A DNA stretch of 64,000 nucleotides from Candidatus Poribacteria bacterium (GTDB taxonomy: Bacteria; Poribacteria; WGA-4E; WGA-3G). The number at the start of each line of letters is the position of its first letter. The stretch's first letter is position 1. The position numbers and the translations under genes are program-made. Under the pieces are notes generated by a model. It was not told where the DNA came from. It saw nothing but the letters and a program-made list of their open reading frames with translations, and did no database searches. Below are positions 17,642-25,226 of the stretch, piece by piece. The stretch covers positions 1 to 64,000 of the forward strand of contig JAPPES010000159.1 of the NCBI GenBank assembly GCA_028824125.1. Direction: 5' to 3'.

Positions 17642-17907
17642 ATTCGAAAACAACAAGGAACTTCCAGGATATGCTTGCAGCTTTGCCATTGCAGATTCGG
17701 CAGAGCACTCGTGAAGCATATAAGTTTTTTAATCTTAATCCCAATCATCCGAGTTTACAGTTTAAAAAGATCCACAATACGCGACCAATTTACTCAGTTC
17801 GAATAAATGTCGATTATCGAGCATTAGGTGAAATAGATGGAAACGACATAATTTGGTTTTGGATTGGTCCACATAGAGAATATGAAAAGTTGCTTAGGCG
17901 AATTTGA
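17638..17907 (+). CDS. RelE/ParE-like toxin
   Basis: 89 residues starting at TTG (17638) in a 4-base overlap with the antitoxin; an ATG at 17671 is the alternative. The sequence has the RelE-superfamily core: YKFFNLNPNHPSLQFKKI, YSVRINVDYRALGEIDG, and the terminal strand IIWFWIGPHREYEKLL. RelE-type toxins cleave ribosome-bound mRNA, while ParE-type members poison gyrase; the catalytic type cannot be decided here. The antitoxin-first order is the classical arrangement. Confidence 0.75.
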   Translation: MNSKTTRNFQDMLAALPLQIRQSTREAYKFFNLNPNHPSLQFKKIHNTRPIYSVRINVDYRALGEIDGNDIIWFWIGPHREYEKLLRRI

Positions 17908-18193
17908 TCACTAATCAGGACTTACACAAATTGAGCAGAAAAAGGGAAAATTGGACTTAAAGAGTTGCTATTTCGGTGTTTTAACCCCTATCAGGGGACT
18001 TCAAGAAAAATGCTAAAGTCCAAAAAAGTTAAGCAGCTGCATCTGGATTTAGCAAAAAACAGGACGGGCCAAGTTTCCTAAGATGTTCGTTTCCAGTTTT
18101 CTACGTTGACATCAGAACATGCTTTGAGTATGCTATGTAGCAACAACTAAAACCACAACGGACGCAGATTCTTTGTCGGTTAAGGGGGATACC
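17908..18193. other. intergenic region with a solitary element end
   Basis: aggacttacac at 17917 matches the TIR of the 15655-15776 element but has no partner, suggesting a decayed copy. A cccct-atc-agggg hairpin lies near 17991. TAAGGGGG at the right end is the SD of the Uma2 gene. Nothing else was recognised. Confidence 0.5.
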
Positions 18194-18775
18194 ATGACCG
18201 CTATTGCCGTGCAAACCCACCTAACACCTGAGGAATACCTCGCGTGGGAACGTAAAGCACCGTTCAAAAATGAATATCTCAGTGGACAGATACTCGCGAT
18301 GTCCGGTGCAAACCTTGCACATAATCTCATCACAGGTAATATATTTAATGCACTTTACAACCAACTGATGAATCGGGAATATGAGGTCTACATTAGCAAA
18401 ATGCGTGTGAAGGCGAACCCGATAACATCTTACTTTTATCCCGATGTTGCCGTTGTCTGTGATGAACCCCGTTTTGAAGATGATGCGTTTGATACGCTCC
18501 TTAATCCAACTGTTGTCGTAGAGGTGCTTTCCCCGTCAACTGCAGCTTACGACAAAGGGGAGAAATTTGAGTCTTATAAGCAGATCGCTTCTTTGCAAGA
18601 ATACATCCTTGTTTCGCAAGACAGAGTAAATGTTGAACGCCATTTTCGGTTAGGTACGCAGTGGAGGACTATTGAATTTCAGGATATCGCGGATGTACTA
18701 CCACTGGCTTCAATTCGCTGCGAACTGCCTTTGAGTCATATCTATAGACGTGTCCAATGGAGGGATACACTCTGA
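18194..18775 (+). CDS. Uma2 family (DUF820) putative restriction endonuclease
   Basis: 193 residues; start chosen because AAGGGGG lies immediately upstream. Uma2/DUF820 proteins have a PD-(D/E)xK nuclease fold. The core is visible: E...YLSGQILAMSGA near the N-terminus, YFYPDVAVVCDEP with the catalytic Asp, then PTVVVEVLSPSTAAYDKGEKFESYKQI with E-x-x-S and the Lys. The family is much expanded in cyanobacteria and other multicellular or symbiotic bacteria and is often mobile; no biological role is established. No methyltransferase is adjacent. Confidence 0.88.
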   Translation: MTAIAVQTHLTPEEYLAWERKAPFKNEYLSGQILAMSGANLAHNLITGNIFNALYNQLMNREYEVYISKMRVKANPITSYFYPDVAVVCDEPRFEDDAFDTLLNPTVVVEVLSPSTAAYDKGEKFESYKQIASLQEYILVSQDRVNVERHFRLGTQWRTIEFQDIADVLPLASIRCELPLSHIYRRVQWRDTL

Positions 18776-18829
18776 TCCTACCGTAGGTACACTTTGTAAG
18801 CGCGCAGAGGAGTTTAAAGTTATTCATCT

Positions 18830-18979
18830 TATAGTGAAATTCAAATATTTTCACACTCCCTGGTAGGTGCGGTTTCTAACCAATGCAGAATACCACACGC
18901 GTATTCTGCCGTATTTACACAGGTTCGGTTAGGAAACCGAACCTACCGTCGTGTCCAAGTAATTATGGATTTTACTATA
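18830..18979. mobile_element. TA-flanked MITE, copy 1
   Basis: Left end tatagtgaaattcaaatatt and right end gtccaagtaattatgg...ttactata are imperfect inverted repeats shared with six other copies in the window. The interior carries ggttcggttaggaaaccg (a core palindrome) and palindromic filler. The right end lies 6 bases before the SD of the pantoate kinase gene. A remnant of another family (gtaagcgcgcagagg) lies just outside the left end. Confidence 0.7.
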
Positions 18980-18994
18980 AAAAAAAGGAGTGAT

Positions 18995-19840
18995 ATGGCG
19001 AGTGCGTTTGCCCCTGGCAACATTTCGTGTGTCTTTAAAATAATTGCACACGCCGATCCGGCACGAATGCATTCTCTCGGCATGGGTTTTACCATCACAG
19101 AGGGTGTCCAAGCCACCGTTTCAGAACATCATCAAACAAAGGTGTTGTTTAACGGAGAGGACATCAATTTTCCGACAGTTCGTGCTGTAGTCGATCAGCT
19201 CATCCAAAATATAGACACAACAGGCATAAAAGTGAATCTTACGTCCCCACTCCCACTGGGTTGTGGTTTCGGGTTAAGCGGTGCTGCTTCACTCGCTACA
19301 GCGTACGCATTGAATAAGCTAATAGGGAGAGAAAAAGAAAATGAAGAACTTGCAATGATCGCGCATGTGGCTGAAGTTGAAAATCGGACAGGGTTAGGTG
19401 ATGTCTGCTCGCAATACCATGGCGGATGTCTCGTCAAGTTGAAGGAAGGTGCACCTTTAGTGGCAGACAAATTGCCGATACCCGATCAATCTATCTATTA
19501 TCGGTATTTTGGACCAATTCAGACAAGCGAAGTCCTTAGAAACAGTGAACAAACGAAACGTATCAATCGCGCTGCGGATACTGCGTTAGCTGCTTTGCAA
19601 AAACTTACACATACTCCATCAAATCCTGAACTCTTTACCGCATGTTTTGCAGTCGCCAAACAATTTTCAGTGGAAAGTGGGTTGCTAAGCGATGCGCGGG
19701 TAATAGACACAATAGCACAGATTGAAGCAGCAGGCGGTGTAGCTTCAATGATTATGTTGGGAAACGGGGTTTTCAGCACACACACGTTTGATGGGGCAAC
19801 GGAAACACAACTCTCAAAAAATCCCGCACGACTCATCTAA
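18995..19840 (+). CDS. GHMP kinase, archaeal-type pantoate kinase homologue
   Basis: 281 residues from the ATG preceded by AAGGAG at 4 bases; the upstream in-frame ATG (18965) lies inside the MITE end. GHMP fold: MASAFAPGNISCVFKI at the N-terminus, the Gly/Ser-rich ATP loop PLPLGCGFGLSGAASLATAYALN, and AEVENRTGLGDVCSQYHGGCLVKLKEGAP, which strongly resembles archaeal pantoate kinase (COG1829). In archaea that enzyme phosphorylates pantoate before coupling to beta-alanine in CoA synthesis. The same role here is inferred; no phosphopantothenate synthetase or other CoA gene is in the window. Confidence 0.7.
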   Translation: MASAFAPGNISCVFKIIAHADPARMHSLGMGFTITEGVQATVSEHHQTKVLFNGEDINFPTVRAVVDQLIQNIDTTGIKVNLTSPLPLGCGFGLSGAASLATAYALNKLIGREKENEELAMIAHVAEVENRTGLGDVCSQYHGGCLVKLKEGAPLVADKLPIPDQSIYYRYFGPIQTSEVLRNSEQTKRINRAADTALAALQKLTHTPSNPELFTACFAVAKQFSVESGLLSDARVIDTIAQIEAAGGVASMIMLGNGVFSTHTFDGATETQLSKNPARLI

Positions 19841-19863
19841 AATAGAAGTTTTACGTCTTATAC

Positions 19864-19967
19864 TATAGTAGACTTTAGAATTAATCGGACACGCCGCGCA
19901 CCAGCGAGGTTAGGAACCTCGCCTACCGTGGGAGGAAAGTGTCTCATTAATTGTAGGTTTCACTATA
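19864..19967. mobile_element. TA-flanked MITE, copy 2
   Basis: 104 bp from tatagtagactttagaatta to gtttcactata. The interior palindrome is gcgaggttaggaacctcgc. It ends 23 bases before the ATG of the next gene, so it forms most of that gene's upstream region. TA dinucleotides flank both ends. Confidence 0.75.
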
Positions 19968-19990
19968 AACTATCTCGAGTTGGAGTTGTA

Positions 19991-21955
19991 ATGGGGACGA
20001 AAGTTACAGTTTTCTTAGCGTTTTTTGTGGTATCTTCAGCCTTCTGTGCGGTAGATATTCAGGATGTGACATTTGGCTTCAACAATGGATATCAGGTGGG
20101 GAAATGGACACCTTTGAATGTTATCGTGAGGAGTCAGAATGCCTCCAACCCGTTTATTGGAGAACTTGCTGTTGAAGTTCGTAATTTATATTCGGATGAG
20201 ACTATTTACCGTTATATGACTCCGCTGCAGATGAGTAAAACGGATCTTAAACATAAAAAATTCTATATCTACTGCCCAAAAACTGCCATAAAACTTTTCA
20301 TTCAAGTAGTGCGAACAAGAGGAAACGATAAGGAAATTATCAATTCAGAACCAATTGCTACACAAGAACTCTCACTAACGGCACCGATAGAAAACAAAGA
20401 CTATTTCGTGTTAGTATTAGCACCGAGTGGAGATAAACTACAAAAATTTATTGATAAGAAACAATTGGATGACGATGACGCACAGGCACACATCCGATAC
20501 CTTCCGAATTCAAACGCAATGCCAACGCGATGGATAGGGTATAATGCTGTTGATCTGATGGTGATTCGTGAGGTATCACTCGCTGAGAGGCGAGTTTCTA
20601 AACAACGGCAGATAGCACTATTAGAATGGGTGCAGCGTGGCGGGACACTTATCGTCCCAGGAGGTGGGAACTTTCTTTACCTGAAGGATAGTTTTATTGA
20701 GCAATATCTTCCAGTTGCATTGATACGTGAAGAGACAATTGATAAAGTGCCGACTAGCTTACAACAACAATTTGGTCTTAATGCTCCCGCTAATAAAGAG
20801 GACTTAGGTGATTCTGCGTTTAAAAATATTTATTTTGAACCGAACCCCGAATGTCACACTTTGCTCGGCACAGATGAACAGATTTACGTTGCGAAACGAA
20901 ATTTTGGATGTGGACAAATCATATCTTTTGCCTTTGATTACAACGCACCACCATTTTCAGACTTGAAAGCAGGGGAAACCTTTTGGCGTTGGCTACTCAA
21001 AACACACGGAAAATCACCAAGACTATTTGCTGACAAGTACGCGCCGTTTCGGCAACATGAGGACAAGATTCATAAGCAGTTTTTGTCAAAAATGCCTACA
21101 CAGATTCCACTCATTAAATTTTTGGCTGTTGTCCTGCCGATATATTTGTTCAGTTTTGGCGGGCTTCTCCTCTATTTTGGGAAACGTAGACGATCACCAC
21201 AAAAAAGAATTCTCAGTTATTGGATCGGAGGGGTAATTTTTGTCTTCGTATCTGTTAGTGCTATTGGTATAGCGCGAGCAGTCTTACCTAAAAAGATAGA
21301 GACAGATCGGTTTTCAATATTATCAATCTACCCAGAACAGAAAAATGCACATTTACAAAGTTATGTTTCATTTAGGACTACTGCACGCACGAAAACGTCA
21401 ATTGCGCTGGTGCAAAACACTTTTATTCGTCCTTTAAGTACTGAAAGTGGTGCGAAACCACCACAATTCTTTCAAGGTTCGCCGTTTCAACTGCAAGCGG
21501 TCTCTTTAGAGCCATGGGGTCCCAAGACTTATGTGAAAAAGACTTTTTTTCCTTTGGATACGCAACAACCTCAAATAACACTTGAGAACGCATGGAGAAT
21601 CACGGGTGAAGAAGCAGCCTACTTAGGAACAGTCACACTTGGCAGTAGTAATTTTTGGTCATCAGAGTTACCAAGCAAAACGATAAAAAAGATACCTCCT
21701 GATGAAGGGCTTGAAAAGACTCGAAAAACGTTTGCACAAATATTACAGCGTGAAGGTTTATTACAATATCTATTGAAACCGGAAAATTCCCTTGCGATTA
21801 ACAAAATTCAGACCCGTACGGTATTGATGGGATGGACTTCACAGTTGGAGCAAGTTTCTACAAATGTTCCGCTCATGTTAGCAGATGAGAATGTTACCGT
21901 AAATGATGAAACGTTAGTTATTATGTATTTTGATCAAAAAAACAAAGAGATATAA
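19991..21955 (+). CDS. exported two-TM protein with GATase1-like domain, function unknown
   Basis: 654 residues from the ATG with TGGAG 5 bases upstream. The signal peptide (about 1-19, MGTKVTVFLAFFVVSSAFC) is followed by a beta-rich region, then a domain with LLEWVQRGGTLIVPGGGNFLYL (about 215-240) resembling glutamine-amidotransferase-like folds in Bat/DUF4159-type membrane proteins. Two hydrophobic helices follow near residues 375-397 and 408-432, and then a periplasmic beta-rich C-terminal part. No catalytic motif is evident. It sits in a same-strand run with the kinase genes, but nothing indicates a shared pathway. Confidence 0.75.
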   Translation: MGTKVTVFLAFFVVSSAFCAVDIQDVTFGFNNGYQVGKWTPLNVIVRSQNASNPFIGELAVEVRNLYSDETIYRYMTPLQMSKTDLKHKKFYIYCPKTAIKLFIQVVRTRGNDKEIINSEPIATQELSLTAPIENKDYFVLVLAPSGDKLQKFIDKKQLDDDDAQAHIRYLPNSNAMPTRWIGYNAVDLMVIREVSLAERRVSKQRQIALLEWVQRGGTLIVPGGGNFLYLKDSFIEQYLPVALIREETIDKVPTSLQQQFGLNAPANKEDLGDSAFKNIYFEPNPECHTLLGTDEQIYVAKRNFGCGQIISFAFDYNAPPFSDLKAGETFWRWLLKTHGKSPRLFADKYAPFRQHEDKIHKQFLSKMPTQIPLIKFLAVVLPIYLFSFGGLLLYFGKRRRSPQKRILSYWIGGVIFVFVSVSAIGIARAVLPKKIETDRFSILSIYPEQKNAHLQSYVSFRTTARTKTSIALVQNTFIRPLSTESGAKPPQFFQGSPFQLQAVSLEPWGPKTYVKKTFFPLDTQQPQITLENAWRITGEEAAYLGTVTLGSSNFWSSELPSKTIKKIPPDEGLEKTRKTFAQILQREGLLQYLLKPENSLAINKIQTRTVLMGWTSQLEQVSTNVPLMLADENVTVNDETLVIMYFDQKNKEI

Positions 21956-21992
21956 CCTCACGCTGAAATTGTAGGCGATGAAAGGTGAAGAG

Positions 21993-22934
21993 ATGGATGT
22001 ACTATCGCTCGGAATTTTTGTTGTTGATGTGCTCGGAAGACCTATTGACCGTTTTCCTGAAAAAGGGAAATTAGAACTGTTTGATCAATTGGAAATCCAC
22101 GCTGGTGGGTGCGCCAATAACACAGCCATTGCACTTTCACGGCTTGGTGTTTCTGTTGGTGCGATGGGTAAAATTGGCAACGACCATTTTGGAGATTTAG
22201 TTCTGCAACACCTTACAGAAAACAAAGTTGACACTGCAGGTATCCAACGAGACGCAAACGCGAACACCTCTTTTACATTCGTAGCGATCGCTTCCGATGG
22301 TGAACGGAGTTTCTGCCACTACATCGGTGCGAATGGTGAACTGAACGAAGATGATCTCAATTGGGATATTATTAAGACTGTTAAAATTCTGCACATCGCA
22401 GGTGCACTTGTCATGCCTAAATTTGATGGACAACCAATGGCGAATGTCCTCAAAAAAGCAAAATCATTCGGAATAATGACTTCACTTGATACCGCATGGG
22501 ACGCAACAGGAAAGTGGCTGAAAACGTTGGAACCGTGTTTGCCATTTGTTGACATCTTTTTACCGAGTTTGACCGAGGCAGAACATCTCACAGGCACATC
22601 CGAACTGCGCGAAATCTCCAAATTTTTGAGGAACTACGGTATCAGCACTATTGGAATAAAAATGGGTGAACGCGGTAGTTATGTTTCAACTTCCGAAGAG
22701 GAACTGTTTGTCCCCGCATATTCTGTGAATGTTGTTGATGCGACTGGTGCTGGCGATGCCTACGTAGCAGGTTTTCTCGCAGGAACGGTAAAAGAATGGG
22801 ATCTTAAAAAAACAACTGAACTGGCATCTGCCACCGGTGCCGCATGCGTGACTGCTATTGGCACCACAGCGGGTATTCAAAACCTTGAAGAAACCCTGAA
22901 AATCCATCTAAGGAAAAAAGAAGAATTCCAATGA
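21993..22934 (+). CDS. PfkB family sugar kinase
   Basis: 313 residues; an in-frame ATG at 21978 is less likely because AAAGGTGAAG precedes the second ATG. Ribokinase fold: LEIHAGGCANNTAIALSRLG near the N-terminus and the anion-hole/catalytic motif VVDATGAGDAYVAGFLAG near the C-terminus, whose Asp is the base. The family phosphorylates sugars or nucleosides; specificity cannot be read. Its TGA overlaps the ATG of the solute-binding protein by 4 bases, so the two are translationally coupled. Confidence 0.9.
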   Translation: MDVLSLGIFVVDVLGRPIDRFPEKGKLELFDQLEIHAGGCANNTAIALSRLGVSVGAMGKIGNDHFGDLVLQHLTENKVDTAGIQRDANANTSFTFVAIASDGERSFCHYIGANGELNEDDLNWDIIKTVKILHIAGALVMPKFDGQPMANVLKKAKSFGIMTSLDTAWDATGKWLKTLEPCLPFVDIFLPSLTEAEHLTGTSELREISKFLRNYGISTIGIKMGERGSYVSTSEEELFVPAYSVNVVDATGAGDAYVAGFLAGTVKEWDLKKTTELASATGAACVTAIGTTAGIQNLEETLKIHLRKKEEFQ

Positions 22935-23977
22935 GAGTCTTGTTTATAATTGTGATAGTGCTTTTTGTCTTTTCAATGGGGTGTGAGAATCTTGTCAATG
23001 AAATTATGGACGCACCTGATCCTTCTTGTCCACCAATATGGAATAAGGGACCACGCGTTCTTAATGTCGGTTTCTATGCCTATTTCGCACCTATCAGCTA
23101 CGGCGCTGACCCAGATCCGACTTCCGATGGATTTAATACACATCTCGGTTATGAAGCAGACATTTTGACGGCACTTGAATCTATAGCAGACACCGGCTTG
23201 TCTTTTTCTCGAAAGGCAATCGGCGAATGGCCAGGTATCTGGCTCAAGGCTGCTGAACCGGAATATGATATTATCGGAGGCGGCATCACGATCCTTGATT
23301 CTCGGAGGCAGGACGCAACTGGCACCCCGCTTGTTGCTTTCACTGCAGGACATATCAAGTTTCGACAATCACTTCTGGTTCGTCTCGAAGACGCACAACG
23401 CCTCTCATACTACACTGATTTGACGCATGATGTACGTGTCGGGGTGCTTGCTGGTACTACCGGCGAAGCACGCTTGCTCGAAATCACAGGGTTTATTGAT
23501 GCTAACGGTATTCTCGCTTTGGGAACGCGCATTGAGACCCTGCATGGCACATTTGTCGCCGATGGAACAGCAGCTTACAGAATTACCGCGGCCGATGTCT
23601 CTCCGAATCTGTTAGGTAGAACACATCTCTATCCGCCTGCAGAGAAAATGCCGCAGGTAATCTATCTTGGTTCGGAAGTCGGTGAATCGGAATTGCTTGA
23701 AGCACTTGCCGATGGTAGAATTGACGCAATCGCAAGAGGTGAGATTGGTAATCGGGATGCTACCGCAGCATCCGATGGAGAATTTGTTGTAACTGCCTTG
23801 GATGAGCAAGTCGAATATGGTGGGTTCACGGTAGCACTCACTGATGCGGAGCTGCTCGCCTATCTTAATTGGTGGATTGACTATCTTACCGATTCTGGAA
23901 ACATCGGCTACGCAGAATGGTCGCAGGATCACAACGTCTTTATGGCACGCGCGCAGATGTGGCCTGATGAGGAATAG
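22931..23977 (+). CDS. family 3 solute-binding lipoprotein-like protein
   Basis: 348 residues. The lipobox F-S-M-G-C near residue 18 predicts a lipoprotein. The rest resembles type II periplasmic amino-acid-binding or cyclohexadienyl-dehydratase-like folds (LNVGFYAYFAPISYGADP, GYEADILTALESI, VRVGVLAGTTGEARL, ADGRIDAIARGEIGN). The C-terminus ends LLAYLNWWIDYLTDSGNIGYAEW, typical of the family. It probably binds a small ligand outside the cytoplasmic membrane. No cognate permease is encoded nearby; the following ABC ATPase belongs to an exporter-type group. Confidence 0.75.
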   Translation: MRVLFIIVIVLFVFSMGCENLVNEIMDAPDPSCPPIWNKGPRVLNVGFYAYFAPISYGADPDPTSDGFNTHLGYEADILTALESIADTGLSFSRKAIGEWPGIWLKAAEPEYDIIGGGITILDSRRQDATGTPLVAFTAGHIKFRQSLLVRLEDAQRLSYYTDLTHDVRVGVLAGTTGEARLLEITGFIDANGILALGTRIETLHGTFVADGTAAYRITAADVSPNLLGRTHLYPPAEKMPQVIYLGSEVGESELLEALADGRIDAIARGEIGNRDATAASDGEFVVTALDEQVEYGGFTVALTDAELLAYLNWWIDYLTDSGNIGYAEWSQDHNVFMARAQMWPDEE

Positions 23978-24021
23978 ATTCGGTGCCCCTTATCGGTCAT
24001 CAGTAATTAGGAACTCACACT

Positions 24022-24951
24022 ATGAATAATGATGCGATTGTTCAAACAGAAAACCTATCTAAATGGTACGGTGAGGTGATGGGTGTGAATGACGTCACGC
24101 TGACGATTCATCCCGGAATAACCGGTTTGCTTGGTCCAAACGGTGCAGGTAAAACGAGTCTGCTCAAATTAATGACAGGCCAACTCAAACCGAACAAGGG
24201 AGACATTACTGTTCTAAATCAACCTGTCTGGAACAACTATCTCCTAACACAGCGTGTCGGTTATTGCCCAGATATTGAATTAGCCTATCAATTTATGACC
24301 GGTTTCGAGTTCATTACTTTTTTTGCAACGTTAAGTGGATTTGAAACAACAGAAGCAGAATCTCGGTGCCTTAAGGTGCTTGAAACTGTGGATATGCTTT
24401 CGGCAAAAGATAAACCGATTGCCTCCTATAGCAAAGGAATGCGGCAGCGTATAAAACTTGCACAAGCACTCGTGCATGAGCCAGAACTCCTTTTTCTTGA
24501 CGAACCACTTACCGGACTCGACCCGATCGGTAGGCGACATGTCATGAATCTGCTATTAGAACTTGCACAACAAGGAATCAGCATGGTTGTGTCAAGCCAT
24601 ATCCTTTATGAAATAGAAGCGGTAACTGAAACGATCCTGCTTATCCATCAAGGACGAATTCTGGCAGAAGGCACAATTTCCGACATCCGCGAATTGATCG
24701 ATGAACACCCCCATAAGGTCTTCCTGAATGCTGACGAACCGCGCCGTTTAGCACAAGTCTGCTTACCTTTTGAGGATATTCTCAGTGTTACTTTCGGTGA
24801 TCATGCAGGTGATGTTATTATTGAAACAGCAAAACCGGACGCTTTTTACGATCGCCTCCCGCAAATCCTCACTGAAAACGAATTGAATGTATCTCAACTC
24901 TACTCACCCGATGACAATCTCTCTGCTGTCTTTAAATATTTAGTCGGGTAG
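24022..24951 (+). CDS. ABC transporter ATP-binding protein (ABC-2 type), no permease beside it
   Basis: 309 residues. Walker A GLLGPNGAGKTSLLKLM, signature SYSKGMRQRIKLAQAL, Walker B LLFLDEPLTGLDP and a switch His in VVSSHILYEIEAV. The arrangement and the C-terminal ~80-residue extension match ATPases that pair with ABC-2 membrane subunits. Such an ATPase normally needs a permease, but the next gene is a TonB-dependent receptor behind a terminator-like hairpin. It follows the lipoprotein gene by 44 bases on the same strand. Confidence 0.92.
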   Translation: MNNDAIVQTENLSKWYGEVMGVNDVTLTIHPGITGLLGPNGAGKTSLLKLMTGQLKPNKGDITVLNQPVWNNYLLTQRVGYCPDIELAYQFMTGFEFITFFATLSGFETTEAESRCLKVLETVDMLSAKDKPIASYSKGMRQRIKLAQALVHEPELLFLDEPLTGLDPIGRRHVMNLLLELAQQGISMVVSSHILYEIEAVTETILLIHQGRILAEGTISDIRELIDEHPHKVFLNADEPRRLAQVCLPFEDILSVTFGDHAGDVIIETAKPDAFYDRLPQILTENELNVSQLYSPDDNLSAVFKYLVG

Positions 24952-25021
24952 GCTGCTTTTTTCAGGGAGCATCGACTTCCTATAGTAAAATAGTTTGTAA
25001 AGAATATTGCCGCAGACAGAT

Positions 25022-25055
25022 AAGCAACATTTTTTATAGAAAAAGGTTGCTTTTT
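25022..25055 (+). terminator. rho-independent terminator after the ABC ATPase gene
   Basis: AAGCAAC/GTTGCTT stem (7 bp) continued through one A-G mismatch into TTTTT/AAAAA, then a short T run. About 70 bases downstream of the ABC ATPase stop, so it likely closes the preceding run of genes. Confidence 0.6.
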
Positions 25056-25226
25056 CATGTTAGGTTTGTAATACTTAAGCACTGGCATAAATTACGGAAT
25101 GCTTTGTTTTTAGCAAACTGCTTTATGAAACAAACGATTCGTAAATTATTTGGCTTGATATTGGTTCCTGATTTGCTGCTTATCAGGTAGGGACCATCAA
25201 TGTTTCTCTACAAAGGAGTTAATGTA

